Assembly: GCF_038900095.1 (NCBI RefSeq)
Contig: NZ_JBBMQQ010000002.1
Coordinates: 558,001 to 622,000, forward strand
DNA from: Hoeflea sp038900095
GTDB lineage: Bacteria > Pseudomonadota > Alphaproteobacteria > Rhizobiales > Rhizobiaceae
Length of the DNA stretch: 64,000 nt
Direction: 5' to 3'
The notes beneath the pieces are model-generated. The model was given only the letters and a program-made list of their open reading frames with translations, ran no database searches and was not told where the DNA came from. Each line of letters starts with the position of its first letter. The stretch's first letter is position 1. This document shows positions 24,662 through 32,752 of this stretch, one piece after another. The translations under genes were made by a program, and so were the position numbers.

Positions 24662-25476
24662 CCAACTGGCTCCTCGATTCCCATCTCAAACGACAGCGTA
24701 CCGGGTGGACGCCTGCGCGGGTCACGCTGGCCCAGCTGGTTGCGCTGGCTGCACCGGCCGGGGTCAGTCTGGCCGAGCGCGGGACGGCGCAAATAGCGGT
24801 GCTGATGACCGCCCTGGCCACCTGTCTCGTCTGGGAACTGGCGTTTGATCTTGTCCGTGGACGATCGCTGAGCTTGCACACCGCTACCGTGGCACTGATT
24901 TTCGCGGTTCTGGTTCCGCCGGCGGTTCCACTCTGGCAGATCGCCATGGCTGCGAGTTTCGGCGTGGTGTTCGGCGAGCTGGTGTTTGGCGGCAGGGGCT
25001 ATGGCATTGTTTCGGGGGCCGCGGCCGCTGCCGGGTTCCTGGTGTTTTCCTTCTCCGGCACCGGCTTGTCGGCAAGCAGTGAGGCGATGGCGCTGGCGAC
25101 GCTTCCCGGGGCTGTGCTGTTGCTCTTGGGAGGACTCGTCTCCTGGCGGGTTCTGGTGTCCGTGGTGGTCGTGCTTGTTGCCTCCGGTCTTGCGCAGGAG
25201 GGGATGAGCGGGGTGCTGACGGTTCTGACAACCTCCGCCTTTGGCCTGGTATTCCTCGTCGCGGATTCCGTTGCCGGGGCTTCAACGCAATTGGGCCGCT
25301 GGGTGTTCGGCATTCTCGCCGGGCTGCTGATTGTGCTGTTTGATACGCTGGCCGGCTTGGCGATCGCGCCTGCGGCCATCGTGTTCGCTTCGCTTCTTGC
25401 CAGCATTTTCGCGCCGTTGATCGATTATGCGGTGGTGGAACTGGCCGTGCGCCGCCGGAGAGCAAGACATGGCTGA
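24658..25476 (+). CDS. nqrB: Short NqrB-like membrane subunit lacking the covalent-FMN segment
   Basis: A 272-residue membrane protein of the NqrB/RnfD family, against about 410 for classical NqrB. Recognisable blocks are VPPAVPLWQIA (86-96), FGVVFGELVFGG (101-112), SWRVL (162-166), LVADSVAGAST (200-210) and FAPLIDYAVVEL (251-262). Between residues 134 and 150 the family normally has a long loop with the (S/D)GAT motif whose Thr carries FMN; here that loop and motif are missing. The long N-terminal extension is also gone. The frame is intact and overlaps both neighbours, so this is not a frameshift. Electron flow through this subunit must differ from the textbook NQR, or FMN is attached elsewhere. 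Confidence 0.8.
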   Translation: MTNWLLDSHLKRQRTGWTPARVTLAQLVALAAPAGVSLAERGTAQIAVLMTALATCLVWELAFDLVRGRSLSLHTATVALIFAVLVPPAVPLWQIAMAASFGVVFGELVFGGRGYGIVSGAAAAAGFLVFSFSGTGLSASSEAMALATLPGAVLLLLGGLVSWRVLVSVVVVLVASGLAQEGMSGVLTVLTTSAFGLVFLVADSVAGASTQLGRWVFGILAGLLIVLFDTLAGLAIAPAAIVFASLLASIFAPLIDYAVVELAVRRRRARHG

Positions 25477-26269
25477 CTTGTTTGCTCCCGTTCGCAAATT
25501 CTTCGCACGCTCCAATGATGATCTGGTCAAGGTCATCGGCATGGCGGTTCTTGTCGCGCTGGTGTCGTCTGCCGCCGTGTCGGTTACGGCCGTGATGCTC
25601 AAACCCTACCAGGAAGCCAATCAGGCTGCCGAGCAGCAGGCCCGGATGGACAAGATGCTCGACACGCTGCCGGGCATGCGCGATCTGATGATGGAAACCG
25701 GGGTCGACACGCTGGAAACCCGGCTGGTCAATCTTGACGATGGCAGTTTTGCCAGCGACGCCGATCCAGCGGACTTTGATCTTGAAGCGGCGCTTCAGGA
25801 TCCGGAAGCCAGTATTGCCCTTGAAGCCGATGTGGATATCGCCGGTATCAAGCGGCGGGCCAACCAGTCACCTGTCTATCTGCTGCAGAAAGATGGCGAC
25901 CTGAAGTTGATCGTGCTGCCCGTTTATGGGGCGGGATACCAGTCAACCATTCGTGCGGCTCTCGCCATCGAGGCGGATCTGGTGACGATCGCTGCGCTGG
26001 CGATCATCGAACAGGGCGATACGCCGGGCTTTGGTGCACGGATCGAGGAGCCGGAATGGCTGGCGCTCTGGCCCGGCAAGAAGATTGCCGATGAGACCGG
26101 CACCGTCCGCATCGAACTGGTGCGCGGACAGGCCTCGACGCCTTATGAAGTCGACGGCATCTCCGGCGCCACCCGGACAAGCACCGGGATGACCAATCTC
26201 TTGCGATTCTGGTTGGGGGAGAAGGGGTTCGGCCCCTTCCTCGCAAGGCTGAAACAGGAAGGGCTCTAG
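25469..26269 (+). CDS. nqrC: NQR-type subunit C with covalent FMN site
   Basis: A 266-residue protein with one N-terminal span (residues ~22-44) and a periplasmic FMN-binding domain. EQGDTPGFGARI (181-192) and SGATRTSTGMT (232-242) are the family motifs; T235 is the expected phosphoester attachment point of FMN, placed by ApbE. The start overlaps nqrB by eight bases. The intact FMN site contrasts with its loss in NqrB. Confidence 0.88.
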   Translation: MADLFAPVRKFFARSNDDLVKVIGMAVLVALVSSAAVSVTAVMLKPYQEANQAAEQQARMDKMLDTLPGMRDLMMETGVDTLETRLVNLDDGSFASDADPADFDLEAALQDPEASIALEADVDIAGIKRRANQSPVYLLQKDGDLKLIVLPVYGAGYQSTIRAALAIEADLVTIAALAIIEQGDTPGFGARIEEPEWLALWPGKKIADETGTVRIELVRGQASTPYEVDGISGATRTSTGMTNLLRFWLGEKGFGPFLARLKQEGL

Positions 26270-26270
26270 G

Positions 26271-26924
26271 ATGTCGCTCAAACATCATCTGACTGCTCCG
26301 CTGATCGGCAACAATCCCATTACCCTGCAGATCCTGGGTATCTGTTCGGCGCTGGCGGTAACGACAACGCTGTCGACCGCGGTGACGATGTCGGTGGCGC
26401 TGACCGTGGTGCTGGCGCTGTCGAGCGGGTTGATCAGCCTGATACGGCATCATATCCCGCCGTCGATCCGGCTGATCATCCAGATCACCATTGTCGCCTC
26501 GATCGTCATTCTGATCGACCTGTTCATGCAGGCATTCATGTTCGAGATGAGCAAGAAGCTGTCGATCTTTGTCGGGCTGATCGTGACCAACTGCCTGGTG
26601 CTGGGGCGCGCCGAGGCGTTCGCCATGCGCAATCCGGTGCTGCCAAGTGTGCTGGACGGGATCGGCAACGGGCTTGGTTACGCCCTGGTGCTGCTGATCG
26701 TCGGTGCGGTGCGCGAATTCTTCGGTGCCGGGTCGCTGATGGGCATTCCGCTTGTTACCACCGTGGCGGATGGCGGCTGGTTCCAGCCGCTCGGGTTGAT
26801 GCAACTGGCGCCGAGCGCGTTCTTCATCCTCGGACTGCTTGTCTGGGTGGTGCGGGTACTGCGTCCGGAACAGGCGGAACGGCCGGAATTCCGGCTGGAG
26901 ACAGTTGAGGACCGCCGGCCATGA
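26271..26924 (+). CDS. nqrD: NQR-type subunit D
   Basis: A 217-residue membrane subunit with about six spans. C25 in ILGICSALAVTTTL and C108 in LIVTNCLVLGRAEAF match the two cysteines that, with those of NqrE, hold the membrane-embedded Fe-S centre in Na+-NQR. Its order and overlaps (one base after nqrC, four-base overlap with nqrE) show a tight operon. Confidence 0.9.
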   Translation: MSLKHHLTAPLIGNNPITLQILGICSALAVTTTLSTAVTMSVALTVVLALSSGLISLIRHHIPPSIRLIIQITIVASIVILIDLFMQAFMFEMSKKLSIFVGLIVTNCLVLGRAEAFAMRNPVLPSVLDGIGNGLGYALVLLIVGAVREFFGAGSLMGIPLVTTVADGGWFQPLGLMQLAPSAFFILGLLVWVVRVLRPEQAERPEFRLETVEDRRP

Positions 26925-27520
26925 GCGAGCTTCTGATCAAATCCATCTTTCAGGAAAACCTTGCACTGTCGTTCTTTCTCGGCATGTGCACGTTTCTGGC
27001 CGTATCCAAGCGGGTTGATACTGCAGTCGGGCTGGGGCTGGCGGTGATCGTGGTGCAGGCGATCACGGTTCCGGTGAACTACCTGATCTTCAATCTGCTG
27101 CTTCTGGAAGGTGCCTGGGCCTGGGCCGGTTTGCCGGAGGTTGACCTGACATTCCTCAAGCTGGTCAGCTTCATCGGCGTCATCGCCGCGATGGTGCAGA
27201 TCCTTGAGATGACGCTGGACCGGTTCGTGCCGCGGCTTTATCGCGCGCTCGGCATCTTCCTGCCGCTGATCACCGTCAACTGTGCCATTCTCGGCGGCAG
27301 CCTGTTCATGGTCGAGCGGCACTATGATTTCCAGCAGTCGGTCGTCTACGGGATCGGCAGTGGCGCGGGATGGGCGCTGGCGATCATCACCTTTGCAGCC
27401 ATTCGCGAGCGGCTCAAATACAGCGACATGCCAAGGGGCGTGGAAGGACTTGCCAGCGCCTTTATCGTCACCGGGCTGATGTCGCTTGGCTTCTCTGCAT
27501 TTTCACTGGTGACGCCATGA
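26921..27520 (+). CDS. nqrE: NQR-type subunit E
   Basis: A 199-residue membrane subunit, six spans, the inverted-topology homologue of NqrD. C23 in FFLGMCTFLAVSKRV and C121 in LPLITVNCAILGGSLF supply the other half of the intramembrane Fe-S site. FRERL-like AAIRERLKYSDMPRGVEG near the C-terminus is typical. Length agrees with the family (about 198). Confidence 0.9.
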   Translation: MSELLIKSIFQENLALSFFLGMCTFLAVSKRVDTAVGLGLAVIVVQAITVPVNYLIFNLLLLEGAWAWAGLPEVDLTFLKLVSFIGVIAAMVQILEMTLDRFVPRLYRALGIFLPLITVNCAILGGSLFMVERHYDFQQSVVYGIGSGAGWALAIITFAAIRERLKYSDMPRGVEGLASAFIVTGLMSLGFSAFSLVTP

Positions 27521-28737
27521 CGGAAATTGTTCTTGGTACCGTGCTGCTGACCGCGATCGTGCTTGCGCTCGCGATCACGGTGATGTTCGCCCGCTCCATC
27601 CTGTCGCCCTCGCGTCCGGCGGTGCTGACCGTGAACGGATCGAGCAAGTTCGATGCAAAGACCGGGGTCAAACTTCTGACTGCATTGAACGACAACGGCA
27701 TTCTCGTGCCGTCGGCCTGTGCCGGTGCGGGCACTTGCGGATTGTGCCGGGTCAAGATCCTGAAGGGCGGCTCCGCGCCACTTCCGACGGAGGCCGCGCG
27801 GCTGACCAAGGCGGAATTGCGGGATCAGGTTCATCTGGCCTGCCAGGTGGTGATGCGCGGCGACATGGAGGTTGAAGTCGACAACGACCTGATGTCGGCG
27901 GAAAACTTCGTCTGCACGGTCGAAAGCGTGCGGGCGCTGACGCCGCTGATCAGGGAGATCGTGCTGCGTCAGCCCGAAGGCATGAAGCTCGATATCGAGG
28001 CGGGATCCTTTGTCCAGGTTACCGCTCCGCCGTTCGAGAGAAGCTATGCGGATTTCGATGTGCCGGACGCCCACGCCGCGGTCTGGCAGACCCTCCGGTC
28101 GCTCAAGGTTTCCAGCCCCGCGCCGGTGACAAGGGCCTACTCGGTCTCCAACCGGCCGGAGGATACCGAAGCGGGCCGGATCGTGCTCAACATCCGGCTG
28201 GCATTGCCGCCGCCGTCGCTTCCCGAGTTGATGCCGGGGGTGGTCTCATCCTGGCTGTTTTCTCTCAAGCCGGGAGACAAGGTTGATGCGTCCGGGCCGT
28301 TCGGCAGTTTCCGCGCCCAACCCGGTGATGCCGAGATGGTGTTCATCGGCGGCGGCGTCGGCATGGCGCCCCTGCGCGCGATCATTTTCGATCAGCTGGA
28401 GCGGCTCGGAAGCAAGCGCCGGATCAGCTACTGGTATGGCGCGCGCAACAAGGCGGATCTGCCCTACCAGGACGAGTTTGATGCGCTGGCCGAGAAACAC
28501 CCGAACTTTGACTGGACGGTGGCCCTCTCCGATCCGCGTCCTGAAGACAACTGGCAGGGAAGCACAGGGTTCGTGCACATGGTGGCCTGGGAGAACTATC
28601 TCAAGGATCATCCGGCGCCGGAGGACTGCCAATACTATCTGTGCGGTCCGCCGATGATGATCCGCGCGGTGCTGGCGATGCTCGATGACGCCGGCGTCGA
28701 CCCATCCCATATCTTCTCAGATGATTTCGGAGTCTGA
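27517..28737 (+). CDS. nqrF: NQR-type subunit F, NADH dehydrogenase flavoprotein
   Basis: A 406-residue subunit where NADH enters. After one N-terminal span (residues 4-28) comes a plant-type ferredoxin domain with cysteines 68, 74, 77 and 109 for the 2Fe-2S cluster. The FAD domain has RAYSVSNRPED, and the NADH domain has FIGGGVGMAPLRAI and YYLCGPPMM. All cofactor residues are present and the length is normal. The ATG at 27517 overlaps nqrE by four bases; a longer frame from 27370 only reads through nqrE. Confidence 0.92.
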   Translation: MTEIVLGTVLLTAIVLALAITVMFARSILSPSRPAVLTVNGSSKFDAKTGVKLLTALNDNGILVPSACAGAGTCGLCRVKILKGGSAPLPTEAARLTKAELRDQVHLACQVVMRGDMEVEVDNDLMSAENFVCTVESVRALTPLIREIVLRQPEGMKLDIEAGSFVQVTAPPFERSYADFDVPDAHAAVWQTLRSLKVSSPAPVTRAYSVSNRPEDTEAGRIVLNIRLALPPPSLPELMPGVVSSWLFSLKPGDKVDASGPFGSFRAQPGDAEMVFIGGGVGMAPLRAIIFDQLERLGSKRRISYWYGARNKADLPYQDEFDALAEKHPNFDWTVALSDPRPEDNWQGSTGFVHMVAWENYLKDHPAPEDCQYYLCGPPMMIRAVLAMLDDAGVDPSHIFSDDFGV

Positions 28738-28741
28738 TGCG

Positions 28742-29707
28742 ATGCAGATGACGCGACGCAATTTTCTTGTCACCACGGCGGGCGCAATGGCCTGGGCCGC
28801 CGGGCCTGCTGCAGCCGGGACGGTTGGCTTTGGCGGTCCGGCATTTGGCAGTACCTGGCGTGCCGCCTTGCCGGACGGAACGAAAGCCGAAGCCGTGCGC
28901 AGACTTGTCGGGTCGGTGGTCGCTGAAATCAATCAGGCCATGTCCCCCTATCTGGCCCAGTCTGAACTCTCGGTTTTCAATCGCGCCGATACGGCTGACT
29001 GGCAGCGCTGTTCTGCGCCGCTTGCCAAGGTCGCGGACCATGCGCGCGAGATGTCGAGAACAACCGACGGCGCGTTTGATCCGACCATCGGTCCGCTGGT
29101 CAATCGTTTCGGTTTCGGGCCGATCCATGGTGAACGGGTGCGGCCTGAAGACCTGTCGGTTTCGGCAAATGGATTGCGCAAGCGGGTGGCCGGCCTGACG
29201 CTTGATCTGTGCGGGATCGCCAAGGGATATGCGCTTGACCGGATCATCGAGGGCTTGCCATCAGCCGGGGTGGAGGCCGCGCTGTTTGAACTCGGCGGCG
29301 AGGTTCGCACGCTGGGGCGTCATCCCGACGGGCGGGCCTGGCAGGTGGGCATCGAACGGCCGGATGCAAGGCCTGGCACCGTCGGGCACATTGTTGCTCC
29401 GGGTCCGCTGGCGCTGGCGACATCGGGAACCGGCAGGCAGAACATCAGTCTTGGCGAGGGCGGGGTCAGTCACCTGATCGACCCGCGGTCCGGCCGGCCG
29501 GTTGACGCGGTGCCGGCATCGGTGTCGGTACTGGCCGATACCGCCATGCGTGCCGATGCCCTGGCGACGGCGCTGATGGTGATGGGGATGGAGCGGGGAG
29601 CGGCATTCGCCGAGACCCATTCCATAGCGGCGCTGTTTGTCCGCTACGACAAGGGCGGCAGCCACGAAATCATGACCGGTGGGTTCGAAGCCCGCGTTAC
29701 CGCATAG
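28742..29707 (+). CDS. apbE: FAD:protein FMN transferase
   Basis: A 321-residue exported ApbE. The N-terminus MTRRNFLVTTAGAMAWA is a Tat-type twin-arginine signal. Later TDGAFDPTIGPLVN, LDLCGIAKGYALD and SHLIDPRSGRPV are family motifs for FAD and Mg2+ binding. It attaches FMN to the Thr of SGAT-type motifs, so NqrC is its clear target here. GGAG lies nine bases before the chosen ATG. It begins a few bases after nqrF in the same operon. Confidence 0.9.
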   Translation: MQMTRRNFLVTTAGAMAWAAGPAAAGTVGFGGPAFGSTWRAALPDGTKAEAVRRLVGSVVAEINQAMSPYLAQSELSVFNRADTADWQRCSAPLAKVADHAREMSRTTDGAFDPTIGPLVNRFGFGPIHGERVRPEDLSVSANGLRKRVAGLTLDLCGIAKGYALDRIIEGLPSAGVEAALFELGGEVRTLGRHPDGRAWQVGIERPDARPGTVGHIVAPGPLALATSGTGRQNISLGEGGVSHLIDPRSGRPVDAVPASVSVLADTAMRADALATALMVMGMERGAAFAETHSIAALFVRYDKGGSHEIMTGGFEARVTA

Positions 29708-29719
29708 GAGGAACAGACG

Positions 29720-29884
29720 ATGGAGACATTTCTGCTCGCATTTGGACTGGTTCTGCTGTCCGTCCTCGGTCTGGCGCTGGGGGTTATCTTCGGGCGCTCG
29801 CCGTTGAAGGGATCCTGCGGAGGTCTGGCCTGCGCCACCGGGCTGTCATGCAGCGGTTGCCGCAAGGGTGGGGATCATGAGTGA
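29720..29884 (+). CDS. nqrM: NqrM-type iron-delivery factor for NQR assembly
   Basis: A 54-residue protein with one membrane span (residues 4-24) and a cytosol-facing Cys cluster, C33, C38, C44 and C47, in GSCGGLACATGLSCSGC. This is the pattern of NqrM (DUF539), which is required to place iron at the NqrD/NqrE site. GGAGGAAC lies about seven bases before the ATG. It overlaps the CBS gene by eight bases. It supports a functional, assembled NQR-like complex in spite of the short NqrB. Confidence 0.88.
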   Translation: METFLLAFGLVLLSVLGLALGVIFGRSPLKGSCGGLACATGLSCSGCRKGGDHE

Positions 29885-30275
29885 GCGGCCGCGGATCAAG
29901 ACCTATATGAGCCGTGAGCTGATCACGCTGACGCCCAACATGGAAATCAACCGGGCGATGAATCTTCTGATCGACAACAGGATTTCCGGCGCGCCGGTGC
30001 TCGATGCGACCGGAAACCTGGTCGGCATGCTGTCGCAGAAGGACTGTCTCAAGGCGGCGCTGCACGCGAGCTATTACCGGGAGTGGGGCGATACGGTTGC
30101 CGACTACATGTCGGACAAGCCGATGTCGCTGGATGCCGATCTTGACCTCGTGGAGGCCGCGGAAGCGTTCCTGGCGAGTTCTTTCCGGCGCTTTCCGGTG
30201 ATGTCGGAAGGGCGGCTGGTGGGGCAGATCAGCCGATCGGACCTGCTGCGGGCGCTGGCCGGCAATTGGCAGTAA
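29877..30275 (+). CDS. CBS-domain pair protein
   Basis: A 132-residue protein made of two CBS domains (residues ~9-62 and ~75-130). Typical pieces are MNLLIDNRISGAPVLDATGN, LVGMLSQKDCL and LVGQISRSDLLRAL. Such stand-alone pairs bind adenosine nucleotides or S-adenosyl ligands and regulate partner enzymes. The ATG at 29877 lies within nqrM, so it belongs to the NQR operon and may gate the complex in response to AMP/ATP or similar. That role is inferred. Confidence 0.8.
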   Translation: MSERPRIKTYMSRELITLTPNMEINRAMNLLIDNRISGAPVLDATGNLVGMLSQKDCLKAALHASYYREWGDTVADYMSDKPMSLDADLDLVEAAEAFLASSFRRFPVMSEGRLVGQISRSDLLRALAGNWQ

Positions 30276-30283
30276 GGCCGGGT

Positions 30284-31444
30284 TCAGTCCAGCAGGCCCG
30301 CAACCTCCTGCGCTATGATGCGTTCTTCATCGGCTTCAACGATGAAGGCGTGGCGTTCGCTTTCGCCTGTGGTCAGACGTTTTTCTCCGGCTGAATTGGC
30401 TGCCCCGTCGAGGTTGAAGCCAAGCCATTCGAGCTTTTCAAGAACCATGGCGCGGACAGGGGCGGCGTTTTCACCGATGCCGCCGGAGAAGATCAGCGCG
30501 TCGACCCCGCCGAGGCCTGCCGCCGCGCCGCCGATCTCCTGAACCAGCCGGTCAACAAACATCTCGACAGCAAAGGCTGCGTCGGGCTGGTCGCTTGCCA
30601 GAAGCGTGCGCATGTCGCCGGATAGTCCGGATACACCCGACAGGCCGCTCTGGTGATAAAACAGCTTGCTGACAGCCGCAGTGTCGCCGCCATGCTGTTC
30701 GATCAGCCACAACACGGCGCCCGGATCAAGCCGTCCCGGGCGCTGGCCCATCATCAGCCCGTCCAGCGGCGTGAAGCCCATTGATGTCCATCGGCTTACA
30801 CCATCGATCATGCCGCATATCGAGCAGCCATTGCCCAGATGGCAGGCGATCACCCGACCGGACGCAAAGCCAAGGCCGGGCAGGTTCGCGGCCACATGCT
30901 CATAGGAAAGGCCGTGAAAGCCATAGCGAATGAGACCATTCCGGGCGTAGCTGCGGGGCAGGGGCATTTCGCGCCGGACGGTGGCGATGCCCGAGTGGAA
31001 TGCGGTGTCGAAACAGGCAACCTGGGGAACGCCCGGCAATGCCCGGGTGGCGGCGTCGATTCCCGCCAGGTTGTGCGGCTGGTGGCCCGGTGCCAGCGGT
31101 GTGAGTTCGGCAATGCCCTGGCGGATGGCCGGGGTGATCCGGACCGGAGCATTGAAGCGCTCGCCGCCATGGACAATGCGATGACCGACCCCGGAAATCG
31201 TTCCCGCGCGCGGCAGGATGATCTCATCGATCAAGCGCGGCAGCACGCTGGCATGGTCCTGATCTGGGCCACCGAACTCCATGTTGTCGCCAGCCGATGT
31301 TTTCAGCTTCGGCGTCTGGCCGTGCCCGATTGCCTCGACCAGTCCCGAGAAGCTGCGCTGGAAGTCCGGCGTGAAAAGCGCGAACTTGATGGAGGACGAG
31401 CCGCAATTGAGGGCCAGCAGAGTGTTGTGCGGGCTGTCGATCAT
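30284..31444 (-). CDS. ackA: Acetate kinase
   Basis: A 386-residue acetate kinase that interconverts acetate plus ATP and acetyl phosphate. LALNCGSSSIKFALF opens the first lobe. GVGHRIVHGGERF, ACFDTAFHSG, FHGLSYEHV, CHLGNGCSICGM, DPGAVLWL and IFSGGIGENAAPVR cover the substrate and nucleotide sites. It converges with the NQR operon with an eight-base gap. No phosphotransacetylase gene is nearby, so acetyl phosphate may come from another enzyme or the kinase may work in acetate activation. Confidence 0.92.
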   Translation of the reverse strand: MIDSPHNTLLALNCGSSSIKFALFTPDFQRSFSGLVEAIGHGQTPKLKTSAGDNMEFGGPDQDHASVLPRLIDEIILPRAGTISGVGHRIVHGGERFNAPVRITPAIRQGIAELTPLAPGHQPHNLAGIDAATRALPGVPQVACFDTAFHSGIATVRREMPLPRSYARNGLIRYGFHGLSYEHVAANLPGLGFASGRVIACHLGNGCSICGMIDGVSRWTSMGFTPLDGLMMGQRPGRLDPGAVLWLIEQHGGDTAAVSKLFYHQSGLSGVSGLSGDMRTLLASDQPDAAFAVEMFVDRLVQEIGGAAAGLGGVDALIFSGGIGENAAPVRAMVLEKLEWLGFNLDGAANSAGEKRLTTGESERHAFIVEADEERIIAQEVAGLLD

Positions 31445-31714
31445 CTGGATCAGGTCCTTTCTGGCGGCCGGCGGGAGCCGGGTGGTGGACAGATGCTACC
31501 GTTGTGCCGGATTGGGCATGATGCGCAACCGAAAATCCGGTCTGGTCTGGCATGTGGGCCGGTTTTGGCCTGATTTCCAGACCGGGAACCCAGGGTTCCA
31601 CGGATTGTGCACAGCAAGTATTACGCTGTTGCCAAGGCGGGGCGCGCGTTTTATCTTTTGGTAAAAAACAATGACGGGTGCAGCCAAAATCTTTGTCAAA
31701 CAGGAGCGTCAGCC
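31445..31714 (+). promoter_or_regulatory. Upstream region of the nucleobase transport operon with nested inverted repeats
   Basis: This 270-base gap lies between the divergent ackA and BMP-type operon. CCGGTCTGG (31537-31545) pairs with CCAGACCGG (31577-31585). GGCC-containing inner sequence could extend the fold. GGAACCC-A-GGGTTCC at 31585-31599 is a further symmetric repeat. These may be an operator pair or a folded 5' leader; no known riboswitch consensus is recognised. The RBS CAGGAG lies at about 31700. Confidence 0.4.
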
Positions 31715-32752
31715 ATGACAAAATCGACTACGTCTAGCCGTCCACACTTTCTCAAGCGCCGTCAGGTTCTTGCCGGCACCGCTGCCGGTGCCGCCGCCCT
31801 TGCCATGCCGGGTTTCATGGGCAGGGCGCGTGCCGAGGGCCCGCTCAAGGTCGCCGCGATCTATACCGTTCCGGTCGAGCAGCAGTGGGTGAGCCGCATT
31901 CACAAGGCTGCCAATGCCGCTGTTGCGCGCGGCGACATCGAGTACGTGTTTTCGGAAAACACATCGAACAACGATTATGAGCGCGTCATGCGCGAGTATT
32001 CGGAAGCTGGCCATGATCTGATCATCGGTGAGGTGTTTGCCGTCGAAGATGCGGCCCGCCAGGTGGCTGCCGACTACCCGGAAACCGCCTATCTGATGGG
32101 GTCGAGTTTCCTGCCCAAGGATGATGCGCCGAATTTTGCGGTGTTCGACAACTACATTCAGGATGCCTCCTATCTTTCCGGCATCATTGCCGGTGCGATG
32201 ACCAAGTCGAAGAACATCGGCATGGTTGGCGGTTTCCCGATTCCGGAAGTCAACCGGCTGATGCATGCCTTCATGGCAGGTGTGAAGGAGACCGCGCCGG
32301 AAACCAAGTTCCAGGTCGCCTTCATCGGTTCGTGGTTCGACCCGCCGAAAGCCAAGGAAACCGCGTTCGCACAGATCGATGGCGGTGCGGACATTCTCTA
32401 CGCCGAACGCTTCGGCGTTTCGGATGCGGCCAAGGAAAAGGGCGTGTTGGCTATCGGCAACGTGATCGACACCCAGTCGGATTATCCCGACACGGTGGTG
32501 GCTTCGGCGTTGTGGCATTTCGAGCCGACGCTCGATCACGCCATCGAGATGGTCAAGGCCGGTTCGTTCAAGGCCGAGAATTACGGGGTCTATTCCTTCA
32601 TGAAGGAAGGCGGATGTTCGCTGGCCCCGCTCGGCACATTCGAAGGCAAGGTTCCCGAAGAGGCGATGAAGCTGGTGATGCAGCGCGAAGCTGAAATAAA
32701 GGCCGGCACGTTCGAAGTTGCGATCAATGATGAAGAGCCAAAGTCCAACTGA
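31715..32752 (+). CDS. BMP-family ABC transporter substrate-binding protein
   Basis: A 345-residue periplasmic binding protein of the basic membrane protein/PnrA family. The N-terminus has a twin-arginine-like signal (LKRRQVLAGTAAGAAALAMP) ending near ARA, so it may be exported folded. The mature part starts LKVAAIYTVPVEQQW and has family parts such as GHDLIIGEVF and NIGMVGGFPIPEVNRL. Family members bind nucleosides or purine/pyrimidine bases. The deaminase gene at the end of this operon suggests a pyrimidine base or nucleoside. CAGGAG precedes the ATG. The stop overlaps the ATPase start by one base. Confidence 0.87.
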   Translation: MTKSTTSSRPHFLKRRQVLAGTAAGAAALAMPGFMGRARAEGPLKVAAIYTVPVEQQWVSRIHKAANAAVARGDIEYVFSENTSNNDYERVMREYSEAGHDLIIGEVFAVEDAARQVAADYPETAYLMGSSFLPKDDAPNFAVFDNYIQDASYLSGIIAGAMTKSKNIGMVGGFPIPEVNRLMHAFMAGVKETAPETKFQVAFIGSWFDPPKAKETAFAQIDGGADILYAERFGVSDAAKEKGVLAIGNVIDTQSDYPDTVVASALWHFEPTLDHAIEMVKAGSFKAENYGVYSFMKEGGCSLAPLGTFEGKVPEEAMKLVMQREAEIKAGTFEVAINDEEPKSN

